This document shows, piece after piece, positions 35,520 to 44,881 of a stretch of DNA of 64,000 nucleotides. The DNA is from Mogibacterium diversum_A. GTDB lineage: Bacteria > Bacillota > Clostridia > Peptostreptococcales > Anaerovoracaceae. The notes under the pieces were generated by a model. It was given only the letters and a program-made list of their open reading frames with translations, did no database searches and was not told the DNA's origin. Numbering within the stretch: the first letter of the stretch is position 1; the number at the start of each line of letters is the position of its first letter. The stretch is from the NCBI RefSeq assembly GCF_938028775.1, contig NZ_CALIZG010000008.1, positions 1 through 64,000 of the forward strand. The letters are read 5' to 3'. Both the position numbers and the translations under genes were made by a program.

Positions 35520-36773
35520 CTACTTCGCCCTTCCTTGCTTAGATATATTTAGCATTATGCCCATAGACGCCATGAACACCCATAACGATGTACCGCCATA
35601 ACTAACGAATGGCAATGTAATGCCTGTTGCTGGCATAGATGCGGTTACAACAGCCACATTTACAATAACCTGCAGCCCAAGCATAATAGCAATTCCTGCA
35701 GCCATGAATAGCCCTAGCTTATCCTTGGCCTTAGATGAAACCATAATACATCTCCATATTAGAACAAGATATACAATCATCATTATAAAGATTCCTACGA
35801 AACCGAGTTCTTCACCTATTATCGCTAGGATAAAGTCATTCTGTGGCTCTGGTAGATATAGGTTCTTGGAGATACTATTTCCAAGACCTAACCCTTTGAA
35901 TCCTCCATTTCCTAGTGCAATTATGGATTGTGAAACTTGATATCCCTCTCCTTGAGCATCCTTAAATGGATCCATCCAGTTTGTAAGTCTTGAGTACCAA
36001 TGCGTGTGCCTAAAGAACAGCAGAATCGATACCATACCAACACCCAAGCTACCAAACGCAATGACAATGTATTTCCAAGCTAGCCCACCTACAAATAGAA
36101 TACCAATCATAATGGCCACGATTACAATTGCTGTAGATAAGTTTGGCTGCTTGATAATCAAAGCTGCATGAACTGCCATAAGTGCTAATATAGTTGACAT
36201 TCCGGTAATCCCTTGTTTTGCTTTATTAGGATGTTCCGCAAGGTATGTGGCAGTAAAGATGATCATGGCTAGCTTCGATATTTCACTCGGGGTAATTCTG
36301 ATTGGTCCTATAAATATCCACCGCCTCGCGAAATTAACAGTTACTCCTAGAGGTGTGAAAAGAAGCAATAGCATCAATAAGCTGAACAGCGCAATCTGCT
36401 TATAATACTTAGAATACGAATGATAGTCTACTTTTGAAAAAACAAGCAGAATAGCAAAGCCTGATACAGCAAAAGCAACCTGTCTCTTCAGAAAGTAATA
36501 TGCATCCGTTGATTTCGCAAGTGTAGAATAATAGCCCGCACTAAATACCATCACCACCCCGAACATGGTAAGCGCAGCAACCAGTAAAAGTATGGTAAAA
36601 TCACTTTCCGTATACAAACTGCTCATCGCTCCTTTAAAGAACTTACGACTCGATGATAGCTTGCTAGTCCTAGCGGAAACTTCCGCTTTAGACTTGTTAT
36701 TCTTTTTTGACTTTTTAATATTGCTTGGTTTCTTCAATTTTGGCTTCCCTCTATCCCAAACTTTAATGAACAC
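35520..36773 (-). CDS. ftsW: SEDS glycosyltransferase FtsW
   Basis: 417 residues with ten hydrophobic helices (about 58-410) and the SEDS signatures, including the late PATGITLPFVSYGGTSL motif near 380 and NDFILAIIGEELGFVG near 305. It polymerises lipid II at the septum with a class B PBP. A basic, Lys-rich N-terminal tail of ~50 residues precedes the first helix. The GTG at 36773 has no good RBS; an ATG near 36625 preceded by AAAGGAGCG would remove that tail, so the start is unsure. It lies between murD and murG. Confidence 0.93.
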   Translation of the reverse strand: MFIKVWDRGKPKLKKPSNIKKSKKNNKSKAEVSARTSKLSSSRKFFKGAMSSLYTESDFTILLLVAALTMFGVVMVFSAGYYSTLAKSTDAYYFLKRQVAFAVSGFAILLVFSKVDYHSYSKYYKQIALFSLLMLLLLFTPLGVTVNFARRWIFIGPIRITPSEISKLAMIIFTATYLAEHPNKAKQGITGMSTILALMAVHAALIIKQPNLSTAIVIVAIMIGILFVGGLAWKYIVIAFGSLGVGMVSILLFFRHTHWYSRLTNWMDPFKDAQGEGYQVSQSIIALGNGGFKGLGLGNSISKNLYLPEPQNDFILAIIGEELGFVGIFIMMIVYLVLIWRCIMVSSKAKDKLGLFMAAGIAIMLGLQVIVNVAVVTASMPATGITLPFVSYGGTSLWVFMASMGIMLNISKQGRAK

Positions 36774-36779
36774 TAACTA

Positions 36780-38168
36780 CTATCTTAGCAGTTGATTTAC
36801 ACAGTTTTTAAAATGGTCACCGCGTTGCTCATAATTATCGTACATATCCCAACTTGCGCAAGCAGGTGATAATAGCACTTTGTCGCCTGATTCAGAGAGT
36901 TTATGCGCTCTCTTTACACAATCATTCATATCATTTTCATGGTAGATATTTGAGAATCCAGCAGCCCTAGCTGCCTTCTCAATCTCTTTTGCATCTCTAC
37001 CTAGTAAAATAAGCGCTTTTACGCGACCAAGCAGGTTTTCGCCTAGCTCCGTAAAATCTTGTGCTTTTCCATCTCCGCCTGCAATCAAGATGATATCCCT
37101 CTCTAAGGCCTTTAACGCGATTATTGAAGCATCTACATTCGTTCCCTTTGAATCGTTATAAAACTTTACCCCATCGACAATACCGCAGTATTCTATTCTA
37201 TGTTCAACACCAGGGAATTTCTTAAGTGCACCAGCGATGACAGCCGCATCAATACCAGCAAAAAACGAAATTGCAGCTGCAGCAAGAGCATTCTCTATGT
37301 TGTGGTTACCGATTATTTTAAGCTCATCCTTGCTACAGATCTGATGAACTATTCCATTTTCATCTCTGATTACTATATAGCTATCGTCTATATATGCCCC
37401 AAAGTCAAGCTCTTCTGTTCTGCTAAATGGTACTAGCCTTGCCTTCGTATTATCGCCAAGAGCAAGACATGCCTTATCATCATAGTTTATAACCATGTAC
37501 TCATCAGAAGTCTGGTTCTTGCCTATCGCCGCCTTACAAGCACCATAAGCTTCCATACTACCGTGTCTATTAAGGTGATCCGGAGTAAAGTTAAGTATTG
37601 CGGATACTACAGGCTTGAATTTTGAAACTGTTTCAAGTTGAAAACTGCTAGTCTCGGTTATCATCCATTCATCATCTGTTGAATCCTGCACCTTTGAAAT
37701 AGTAGCAACACCTATATTACCAACTACAGTGTACTTCCTGCCAGACTCCTCAAAAATTTTACCTACCAAACTTGTAGTCGTCGTCTTACCATTAGTTCCG
37801 GTAATCGCTACAAACTTACCATAAGATAGTCTATATGCCATCTCTAGTTCGCCAATTACTTCTACCCCATGGTTTCTTCCATCATTAAGGAATGAAAGAT
37901 TAGGATTCACTCCCGGACTAAGCACGACGATGTCAAAACTGCCCATATGCTCTGGTGTTGATCCAAAATAATATTCTATACCCTCTCTATCTAGGAATGT
38001 TATGAATTTAGGGTCTATATTTTCTATTGTATTGATATCCTGTGCTGTTACTGTCGAGCCAAGAGCATGGAGCTCTTTTACAGCCGCCATCCCAGAGCGA
38101 CCCATACCTACAACAAGGATTTTTTTATCGGAGACTTCTCTTCTGTATTCATCAACTGTATAACTCAT
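36780..38168 (-). CDS. murD: UDP-MurNAc-L-Ala-D-Glu ligase MurD
   Basis: 462 residues. It has ILVVGMGRSGMAAVKEL (about 17-33), the P-loop ITGTNGKTTTTSLVG near 120, TETSSFQLETV near 170, ILNFTPDHLNRH near 190 and the C-terminal LLSPACASWDMYDNYEQRG. It adds D-glutamate to UDP-MurNAc-L-Ala. The ATG at 38168 was chosen because GAGGAG lies 9 nt upstream; the longer form would run into mraY. It is 19 bp after mraY. Confidence 0.97.
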   Translation of the reverse strand: MSYTVDEYRREVSDKKILVVGMGRSGMAAVKELHALGSTVTAQDINTIENIDPKFITFLDREGIEYYFGSTPEHMGSFDIVVLSPGVNPNLSFLNDGRNHGVEVIGELEMAYRLSYGKFVAITGTNGKTTTTSLVGKIFEESGRKYTVVGNIGVATISKVQDSTDDEWMITETSSFQLETVSKFKPVVSAILNFTPDHLNRHGSMEAYGACKAAIGKNQTSDEYMVINYDDKACLALGDNTKARLVPFSRTEELDFGAYIDDSYIVIRDENGIVHQICSKDELKIIGNHNIENALAAAAISFFAGIDAAVIAGALKKFPGVEHRIEYCGIVDGVKFYNDSKGTNVDASIIALKALERDIILIAGGDGKAQDFTELGENLLGRVKALILLGRDAKEIEKAARAAGFSNIYHENDMNDCVKRAHKLSESGDKVLLSPACASWDMYDNYEQRGDHFKNCVNQLLR

Positions 38169-38187
38169 AATCCACTCCTCACCAGTT

Positions 38188-39153
38188 CTAAGCAACTGAG
38201 AAATATGCAATTACACTCGAGCATATCGTTACGAGTGTAAATAGTTTTACTACGTTGTACTCTTTCATACCACCGAGTTCAAAATGGTGGTGAATAGGTG
38301 CCATGCGAAAGAACCTCTTTCCACCAGTCTTTCGGAAATATGCTACCTGAATAATAACTGAAAGAGATTCCAATACATATATAATTCCTGCAATAGGAAG
38401 CAGGAATTCAGTTTTACTTACTATGGCAATCGCAGAAAGGACACCTCCTAGAGCCATTGATCCTGTGTCGCCCATGAATATCTTGGCTGGGTACTTATTG
38501 AAAAATAAGAAACCAATCAGAGAGCCTGCAATAGCTAGTCCACTGACCGTTAGTATATATACATCGTGAGTGTACCCAACTACTGCAAAAAGGATTGCTA
38601 CAACAAGCGTTACTGAAGACGCGAGACCATCAAGTCCATCGGACAGATTAACTCCGTTTGACATAGCGACTTCTGTCAAAATTACGAAAGGCATGAAAAG
38701 CAATCCGAAATTCACATATATATTGACAAACGGGATTAGCACATCCGTACCATTGCCACCAAGTATCATGTATAGCCCTATCCCAAGGCTAAGCAATACT
38801 TGCAGCAATATCTTCTGCTTTGCTGTTAGTCCTAGATTATTCTTCTTGGCAATTTTCTCAAAGTCATCAAGAAACCCTATAGCACCAAATACAAGCATAG
38901 TAAGGATTATTGCAAAGGTATCAGCTGCATCTCCGTTAGTGACTATCCCGGTGGCAAGCCCGGCGGCAATTCCAAGAACTATCATGACACCACCCATAGT
39001 TGGTGTCCCAGCCTTTTTTTTGTGTGCCTCCGGTCCTTCTTCTCGAATGAATTGGCCAAACTGCTTCTGTTTAAGAAATGGAATCAGAAGTTTGGTCCCC
39101 ACCGTCGAAATGAGCAATGATACTATAAAAACAAATACAAGTGAAATATTCAT
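38188..39153 (-). CDS. mraY: phospho-MurNAc-pentapeptide transferase MraY
   Basis: 321 residues with about ten helices. It has KKAGTPTMGGVMIVLG (about 46-61), the catalytic-loop Asp residues in AIGFLDDFEK (~90-99) and NLSDGLDGLA (~170), FNKYPAKIFMGDTGSMALGG near 219 and the final MAPIHHHFELGG. It attaches phospho-MurNAc-pentapeptide to undecaprenyl phosphate to form lipid I. It lies between murF and murD, the usual order. Confidence 0.98.
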   Translation of the reverse strand: MNISLVFVFIVSLLISTVGTKLLIPFLKQKQFGQFIREEGPEAHKKKAGTPTMGGVMIVLGIAAGLATGIVTNGDAADTFAIILTMLVFGAIGFLDDFEKIAKKNNLGLTAKQKILLQVLLSLGIGLYMILGGNGTDVLIPFVNIYVNFGLLFMPFVILTEVAMSNGVNLSDGLDGLASSVTLVVAILFAVVGYTHDVYILTVSGLAIAGSLIGFLFFNKYPAKIFMGDTGSMALGGVLSAIAIVSKTEFLLPIAGIIYVLESLSVIIQVAYFRKTGGKRFFRMAPIHHHFELGGMKEYNVVKLFTLVTICSSVIAYFSVA

Positions 39154-39167
39154 ATACCTCTTCCTTG

Positions 39168-40607
39168 CTAAATAATAGCTGAAATAACTTCTTCTAACTT
39201 CATACCGCGGGATGCCTTTACTAAAATTAAATCACCCTTATGAAGCATTGTGTTAATGTCCTTAATCGCCTCATTTTTATCTTTGTACGAGATCACTCTC
39301 GTCTTACTAGCTATATTATGCTCAGCTCCTATGAATGCTTCTTCCGCTGCACTAGCAATCGCCTCAGCATTTGATCCAATTGTTATTAGTAACTCTAGGC
39401 CAGCACCTGCAGCGTATGTTCCCACGCTTCTATGGAGCTCTACCGAATCATCACCAAGTTCAAACATGTCACCAAGTATCGCCACATGCCTTTCTGCTTT
39501 AGATGCCATAAGCATCTTGATTCCTGCTTTCATAGATTCCGGACTAGCATTGTATGCGTCGTTAATAATTGTTAGATTATCATGTCTATCAATCTCAAGG
39601 CGCCCTGATGAAAAATGCGTGTTAGCCAAAGCCAAAATCGCATCTTTCGGTCTGATACCGAGCCTGGTACCCGCAGCGACTGCAAGTGCAGCGTTACCGA
39701 GATTATGTGATCCAACTACTGGTATGGTGAGTTCGAATGTTCCGTCGTAATCTCCATCACCTGTTTGAACATCTAGTATACAACTAACACCATCTATCCC
39801 ATCGTCTTTAATATCGTGGAATATAAAATTATCGTCATCTTTACTTCCTACTGTTAGGATTTCCGTGTCAGGAGGCACTATTTTGCTGACTTTCTGTCTA
39901 GTAAGCATGTCACAATCAGAATTTACGATAACAGTTTTTTTGTTATTAAAGTATTTCGTGATACCTAGCTTTTCAACAGATAAATTCTCACGCGTTCCGA
40001 ATACTTCTAGGTGTGAAGTCCCCACATTTGTTACCACACCTATCTGCGGCCTAACAATATTAGCAAGTTCGCTGATGTGTACAGATTCTCCAGCTCCCAT
40101 TTCGATAACAGCAGCTTCAATATCTTCTGCGAATCCAAACACTGTTAGCGGCACTCCATAATCGCTGTTAAGATTGCCTGGCGTCTTCCCAGTCTTGTAT
40201 TTTGCAGAAAGTACTGCTCCCAGAAAATCTTTCGTACTCGTCTTGCCAACACTGCCTGTAACGGCAACTTTGATTAAATCATTCCAGTCTGCGATATACT
40301 GTTTTGCAAGCTGCATGAGCGCATCTCTGGTATTATTCACTAGGATTACCGTCATATCACCGGTTTCGGCAATCTTATTAGCCCAATCGGGATTGGAAAC
40401 TACCGCTGCAAGACATCCACTTTCCTTAACTGCTGGTAGAAAGTCATGGCCATCATTTCTCTCACCTATAACAGCAAAAAATAGTGTTCCTGATTTCACC
40501 TGTCTTGAATCAATCGCAACGCTAGTGACCTCTTTCGAACCCGCGTCAGATATAAGCTTTGCACCGTGCATGGATTCAAGAATATATTTAATTCCTGTTT
40601 TCTTCAT
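39168..40607 (-). CDS. murF: UDP-MurNAc-tripeptide-D-Ala-D-Ala ligase MurF
   Basis: 479 residues. The N-terminal DSRQVKSGTLFFAVIGERNDGHDFL recognition domain (about 31-55), the P-loop VTGSVGKTSTKDFL near 115, and TNVGTSHLEVFGTREN near 192 match MurF. It adds D-Ala-D-Ala to the stem tripeptide. No murE gene lies between the PBP gene and murF, where it often sits; the diamino acid ligase must be elsewhere. Confidence 0.97.
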   Translation of the reverse strand: MKKTGIKYILESMHGAKLISDAGSKEVTSVAIDSRQVKSGTLFFAVIGERNDGHDFLPAVKESGCLAAVVSNPDWANKIAETGDMTVILVNNTRDALMQLAKQYIADWNDLIKVAVTGSVGKTSTKDFLGAVLSAKYKTGKTPGNLNSDYGVPLTVFGFAEDIEAAVIEMGAGESVHISELANIVRPQIGVVTNVGTSHLEVFGTRENLSVEKLGITKYFNNKKTVIVNSDCDMLTRQKVSKIVPPDTEILTVGSKDDDNFIFHDIKDDGIDGVSCILDVQTGDGDYDGTFELTIPVVGSHNLGNAALAVAAGTRLGIRPKDAILALANTHFSSGRLEIDRHDNLTIINDAYNASPESMKAGIKMLMASKAERHVAILGDMFELGDDSVELHRSVGTYAAGAGLELLITIGSNAEAIASAAEEAFIGAEHNIASKTRVISYKDKNEAIKDINTMLHKGDLILVKASRGMKLEEVISAII

Positions 40608-40622
40608 TAAACTAGTCCTTAA

Positions 40623-42707
40623 TTATTCACTATAAATGTATACCGTGCCGCCTTTAGCAATCTTATCGCCTTTCTTAGGGTACTGATCGATTACAACGAA
40701 TGAATCGCCAGTTCCTTCTGGCATCTTTTTAGACTTTAGACCTGCAGCAGTAATCTTGCTTATCGCCTCACTGCTATTAAGACCTGTAACATCAGGGACA
40801 GAAATCTCTGCTTTGGCTATGGCGCTCTTCTCGCTCTTCGAGTATTTACGCTCTATGCCCTTATACACAAGTGTCTTTTCGAGGATTTTCTTGACTATAG
40901 GACCGGCATTGGCTGCACCGTAACGGCTCTTCTTAGGTCTCGTTACCATAACGAGAATTGATACCTGAGGATTATCCATCGGTGCCATAGCTATAAACGA
41001 AGCTATGGTCTGTTCAGAGTATCCTGAATTCTCAGCGATATTTGCAGTACCCGTCTTGCCTCCGACCCTATATCCAGCTAGATATGCGCTTGTACCGCCA
41101 CCATCTGATACGTAGTACTCCATGATAGAACGCATCTTATCGGCAGTAGACTTTGAAATTGTCTGTCTTAGACGTCTATTTTTAATTACTTTCTTAACCT
41201 TGCCATCAGGACCTATGATTTCCTTTACTACTTTAGGTTGCATCATTATTCCGTCATTACCAAGTGAATTTATAGCAGTCATCAGCTGGATTGGGGAAAT
41301 AGCTATTCCATGTCCATATCCCATTGTGGCAAGATCAACGTTGCTCACATTATTCTTATTCTTAATTATTGGGTCAGCTTCTCCAGGCAAATCCACTCTC
41401 GTCTTCTGAGTAAACCCGAAGATATCTATATACTTGTAGAAGTTAATTTTCCCCATATCGAGGGCAACTCTAGCTAGTGCAGGGTTGCATGAATTTCCAA
41501 CCGCTTCAGTGATATTTTGAGTTCCGTGTGGAACTGGACTCCAGCAATTCAATTTTGTTCCATCCACATTGATATATCCAGGACAACTATATCTAGACGA
41601 ATCGGTTGTGGTTCCAGATTCGATAGCAGACGAAGATGTTATCAGCTTAAATGTCGATCCAGGCTCATAAAGCCCACTTACAGCTGGATTGGTCCACATT
41701 CTACTAAGGTAAGCACTCTTCTCCTTAGTACTGAGAGATTTAAACTTCTTCGCTTCATCACCTGACGGTGTGTATGGGTTGTTAGGATCATAGCTTGGAG
41801 TACTTGCCATAGCTAGTATGTCTCCTGTACGCGGGTCCATAACTATGCATGTAATTGACTCTGCTCCAGTGTCATCCATGCCCTCAGCAATTGCGTCTTC
41901 AACATAGTGCTGAATTACTTCATCTATCGACGTCACAAGGCTATCACCATTCTGAGGGGAATAATATTTGCTACTACCTACAGAAAGCGCATTGCCATAT
42001 ATATCAGTCGTTCTAACCACTCGCCCTTTGATTCCGGCAAGTTTCTCATTATATTGATATTCCAGGCCGTTAAGTCCAGTATTTTTGCTGTCTACCGACC
42101 CAAGGAGTGTAGATGCAAATGTACCATTAGGATATGATCTAGTAACTTTTGTCTTTACTACAATATCATCTCCCCATTCTTTCTGAGCCTTATTGACTTG
42201 ACTTTGATCAAGCCCTTTTGCAAGTAAGACTAGATTATCTTTGCCTGAAAGCTTTTTCTTCATTTCCTTACGGCTATCGCCAGATAGTTTAGATAAGTCA
42301 CGTAGATTTTTCTCTTTCGTAGCACTATCCAAACCCTTTTTCTTATACAGGTTAAGCGAATATCCGTAAAGTTCGTACTTTGTGACTGTCTGAGCTAGAA
42401 CTTTTTTATTCCTGTCATAAATATTACCTCTTACGGGATCAAGTTCTGTATCTATCTTCTGCATTTCAGCAGCTTTTGCATTTAGATCATCAGCCTTAAT
42501 AACCTGCCAGAATGCTAGGCGAAATATCAGAATCGTAAAGCATACTACGATTGCTAGAAACCCAAAACCAAGTCTGCTTTTATTTTCAGCAGTTACCGCG
42601 GTACTTACAGCCTTGCGATTAGCGGTATTGGTAGTTGTTCTGGTCACCTTGCCTTTACCTGAAGCCTTCTTATTCTTTTTATCTAAAGGATTGTGGAACT
42701 TAGCCAT
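40623..42707 (-). CDS. class B penicillin-binding protein with one PASTA domain (FtsI/SpoVD type)
   Basis: 694 residues. A Lys/Thr-rich cytoplasmic tail and one membrane helix (about 48-68) precede the pedestal domain and transpeptidase. Active-site motifs are PGSTFKLI (Ser-xx-Lys, near 350), NSCNPALA (SxN, near 404) and GGKTGTA (KTG, near 550). A C-terminal PASTA domain (about 628-694, SVPDVTGLNSSEAISKIT...) binds peptidoglycan. It is the septal transpeptidase partner of FtsW. The start is ATG 42707, with AGGAG 6 nt before it. A terminator separates it from ftsL upstream; a TG-extended TATATAAT (about 42750-42765) may be its own promoter. Confidence 0.95.
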   Translation of the reverse strand: MAKFHNPLDKKNKKASGKGKVTRTTTNTANRKAVSTAVTAENKSRLGFGFLAIVVCFTILIFRLAFWQVIKADDLNAKAAEMQKIDTELDPVRGNIYDRNKKVLAQTVTKYELYGYSLNLYKKKGLDSATKEKNLRDLSKLSGDSRKEMKKKLSGKDNLVLLAKGLDQSQVNKAQKEWGDDIVVKTKVTRSYPNGTFASTLLGSVDSKNTGLNGLEYQYNEKLAGIKGRVVRTTDIYGNALSVGSSKYYSPQNGDSLVTSIDEVIQHYVEDAIAEGMDDTGAESITCIVMDPRTGDILAMASTPSYDPNNPYTPSGDEAKKFKSLSTKEKSAYLSRMWTNPAVSGLYEPGSTFKLITSSSAIESGTTTDSSRYSCPGYINVDGTKLNCWSPVPHGTQNITEAVGNSCNPALARVALDMGKINFYKYIDIFGFTQKTRVDLPGEADPIIKNKNNVSNVDLATMGYGHGIAISPIQLMTAINSLGNDGIMMQPKVVKEIIGPDGKVKKVIKNRRLRQTISKSTADKMRSIMEYYVSDGGGTSAYLAGYRVGGKTGTANIAENSGYSEQTIASFIAMAPMDNPQVSILVMVTRPKKSRYGAANAGPIVKKILEKTLVYKGIERKYSKSEKSAIAKAEISVPDVTGLNSSEAISKITAAGLKSKKMPEGTGDSFVVIDQYPKKGDKIAKGGTVYIYSE

Positions 42708-42805
42708 CAAATTCTCCTAATTATTCTCTAAATTATCCGCAACACTACAATCTACATTATATACCATATCTAGTCGTTTTTTGTATATTTACTGTACATA
42801 TATTT

Positions 42806-42840
42806 GAAAAAAGCCACCGATCCAATTTAGGATCAGTGGC
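42806..42840 (-). terminator. terminator between ftsL and the PBP gene
   Basis: Minus-strand GCCACTGATCC (42840-42830) pairs with GGATCGGTGGC (42823-42813, one mismatch), followed by a T6 run. It lies inside the dcw cluster. Confidence 0.85.
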
Positions 42841-42860
42841 ATTATAATCAATTGAACTAT

Positions 42861-43274
42861 TTATTCATAAGCTTCATCCTTGATTGCCGATGCTAGGTTT
42901 GTCTTGCTAGAAGATTTTGAATCTCCAATAGTTATACAATTCTGCGACTCAGAATGTACCATTCCGTATTTCTCAGTTGCAATCTTCTCAATTTTATTAA
43001 TATTGCTTGCATCGTTTATCTTTGTGTTCAGTGAATCAACCTCTGCTTGAATATAGTCATTTTTCTTCTGTAGCTGGTTGTTCTCTTGATTGAGATTTGC
43101 CGCAAATGCGGACATAACCACCATCATTAGACACATGATTCCCGCAATAATAACTATAGCAAGCATCCTCGAATTCTGCTTTGCTCTTGTGCTACGATTG
43201 ATATTGCTAGAGCTCCTTCTTTCAACGCGAACTCCACCATTCATTGTCCCTGCTACGTTAGTCGCAACCTGCAT
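42861..43274 (-). CDS. ftsL: FtsL-like septum protein
   Basis: 137 residues. A basic cytoplasmic N-terminus is followed by one membrane helix (about 38-60) and a short extracytoplasmic coiled coil (~62-105, NLNQENNQLQKKNDYIQAEVDSL), then the AxxKYGMVHSE motif typical of FtsL/DivIC-type proteins. It recruits and activates the FtsW/PBP pair with DivIB and DivIC. Position between rsmH and the PBP gene supports ftsL. Sequence conservation of this family is low, so the call rests on layout and context. Confidence 0.85.
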   Translation of the reverse strand: MQVATNVAGTMNGGVRVERRSSSNINRSTRAKQNSRMLAIVIIAGIMCLMMVVMSAFAANLNQENNQLQKKNDYIQAEVDSLNTKINDASNINKIEKIATEKYGMVHSESQNCITIGDSKSSSKTNLASAIKDEAYE

Positions 43275-43301
43275 TTCCTTCTTCTCCCTTACTGAATACC
43301 C

Positions 43302-44231
43302 TTAAATTTTTTCGATAACCCTTAGCTTGGCGCTTCTTGCTCTCGGATTCTCCTCAAGCTCTTGTTCGCTTGCTACTATTGGTTTTCTCGTAACCTTTCT
43401 TACATCTGCCACTTTGCCACATACACACACAGGTAGTTCTGGCGGACATGTGCATGGATTTACTCTCTTGTTAAATGCATCCTTTACTATTCTGTCCTCT
43501 AGCGAATGAAATGTTATAACAGACATTCTTCCGCCAGGTGCTAACAGCTCAGGAAGTTTCTCCATCGCTAGCTTTAGATGTTCTAGCTCTCCATTTACCT
43601 CTATCCTTATCGCTTGAAATGTTCTCTTTGCCGGATGAGGTCCTGTTCGTCTTGCTGAGGCTGGAATAGCAGCCTTTATAATATCTACCAGTTGTCCCGT
43701 GGTCTCTATATATTTTTCATCTCTCGCCTTAACTATGAACTTAGCTATGCGTGACGCCCAACGTTCTTCGCCGTACTCCTTGATAATTCGAAAAAGCTCG
43801 GCTTCTGAATATTCATTTACAACGGTCGCTGCTGTGAACATATCATCTTCATTCATACGCATATCCATAGGGGCATCGTGCATGTACGAAAACCCTCGCT
43901 CTGCTGTATCCAGTTGATAAGAGGAAACCCCTAAATCCAAAAGTATCCCATCAACTTTACAAATTTCAGTTCTTATCTTGTCGACATCACTATAATTTGC
44001 ATGAATAAACGTCTTCTTACAACTGAACTTACTCAGCCTCTCCATCGCGGTTTCAAGCGCAACACTGTCTCTATCAACCGCCACCAGGCGGCCGTCCGCA
44101 CTGAGTTTCTCGCAGATTCCTGAAGAGTGACCAGCTCCTCCAACTGTGCCATCCATATAAGTTCCATTCACTTTTATATTGAGCGAATCGATAACCTCAT
44201 TGAATAAAACTGGCACATGTTCAAACGTCAT
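43302..44231 (-). CDS. rsmH: 16S rRNA (cytosine1402-N4)-methyltransferase RsmH
   Basis: 309 residues. It opens with FEHVPVLFNEVIDSLN and the SAM-binding YMDGTVGGAGHSSGI (about 27-41), and has LGVSSYQLDTAERGFSYMHDAPMDMRM near 100-126, AKRTFQAIRIEVNGEL near 202 and SVITFHSLEDRIVKDAF near 238. It methylates C1402 in the ribosomal P-site region of 16S rRNA. The second of two adjacent ATGs fits the AGGAG spacing better. It lies 8 bp after mraZ. Confidence 0.97.
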   Translation of the reverse strand: MTFEHVPVLFNEVIDSLNIKVNGTYMDGTVGGAGHSSGICEKLSADGRLVAVDRDSVALETAMERLSKFSCKKTFIHANYSDVDKIRTEICKVDGILLDLGVSSYQLDTAERGFSYMHDAPMDMRMNEDDMFTAATVVNEYSEAELFRIIKEYGEERWASRIAKFIVKARDEKYIETTGQLVDIIKAAIPASARRTGPHPAKRTFQAIRIEVNGELEHLKLAMEKLPELLAPGGRMSVITFHSLEDRIVKDAFNKRVNPCTCPPELPVCVCGKVADVRKVTRKPIVASEQELEENPRARSAKLRVIEKI

Positions 44232-44239
44232 CATCTCTC

Positions 44240-44671
44240 CTACAGTCCATACTCAGCTAATTTCGCTATGAAATCTTCATCATCCATAGGATTATCATCC
44301 TCGTTTTCATTGAAGATTTCCTTACTCCAAACCTCTATCTTATCCATAGCCCCAAGGGTTACTAAATCTTTATCTATCCTTGCATAACTCTTGAGGTTGG
44401 CAGGAACTATCACGCGTCCCTGTGAATCAAGCTTACATTCACTTGCCTGTGAAAATAATTTCCTTATGAACTCTCGTATAGCTGGATCTGACTGTCTAAG
44501 TTCCTTTAATTTCTCTACTAACAGTCCCCAATCTTCCATCGTATAGATGTAGATGCAGCGGTCATACCCTCTTGATAGAACGCACTCCCCGCCAAGCTGG
44601 TTTCTGTACTTTGCCGGAATGATTAACCGGTTCTTGCTGTCTATTGAATTTTCATAAGTCCCGGTAAACAT
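44240..44671 (-). CDS. mraZ: MraZ transcriptional regulator
   Basis: 143 residues with two SpoVT/AbrB-like repeats: MFTGTYENSIDSKNRLIIPAKYR (residues 1-23) and FSQASECKLDSQGRVIVPANLK (~71-93), each with the DxKGR-type motif (here DSKNR and DSQGR). MraZ represses its own dcw operon. The ATG at 44671 was chosen for GAGGGA upstream; the ATG seven codons earlier lacks spacing. Four decamer-spaced binding boxes overlap its promoter. Confidence 0.97.
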   Translation of the reverse strand: MFTGTYENSIDSKNRLIIPAKYRNQLGGECVLSRGYDRCIYIYTMEDWGLLVEKLKELRQSDPAIREFIRKLFSQASECKLDSQGRVIVPANLKSYARIDKDLVTLGAMDKIEVWSKEIFNENEDDNPMDDEDFIAKLAEYGL

Positions 44672-44717
44672 ATCTTCCCTCTTTGCACACAAATTCTATT
44701 TTTTATATTTGCTTCTC

Positions 44718-44754
44718 CATTTTAAACCACTTCTCTCCACAATTCAACACTTTA
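44718..44754 (-). promoter_or_regulatory. mraZ promoter and four MraZ-type operator boxes
   Basis: Minus strand: TTGAAT (44747-44742), 17-bp spacer, TAAAAT (44724-44719). Overlapping it are four direct boxes of the form AAAGTGK, spaced exactly 10 bp: AAAGTGT, ATTGTGG, GAAGTGG and AAAATGG, at 44754, 44744, 44734 and 44724 downward. This matches known MraZ sites (tandem GTGG-containing decamers), so autoregulation of mraZ-rsmH-ftsL is likely. Confidence 0.8.
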
Positions 44755-44800
44755 TTGGTATTTTTATGTATTTTTCAGTAATCTCACTGATTTTTTTCAT

Positions 44801-44831
44801 AAAAAAGAAGACTGTTCAAAGTCCAGTCTTC
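44801..44831 (-). terminator. terminator after the thioesterase gene
   Basis: Minus-strand GAAGACTG (44831-44824) pairs with CAGTCTTC (44814-44807), followed by T6. It insulates the dcw promoter from upstream transcription. Confidence 0.85.
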
Positions 44832-44881
44832 CATCATAAATTCATTTAATACTCTATAATAAAATGAGCAAAAATATACTT

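Noticed and set aside
38570..39175. A 201-codon plus-strand frame opposite mraY
   Set aside because: Antisense shadow of a conserved membrane protein gene; composition mirrors mraY and no RBS is present.
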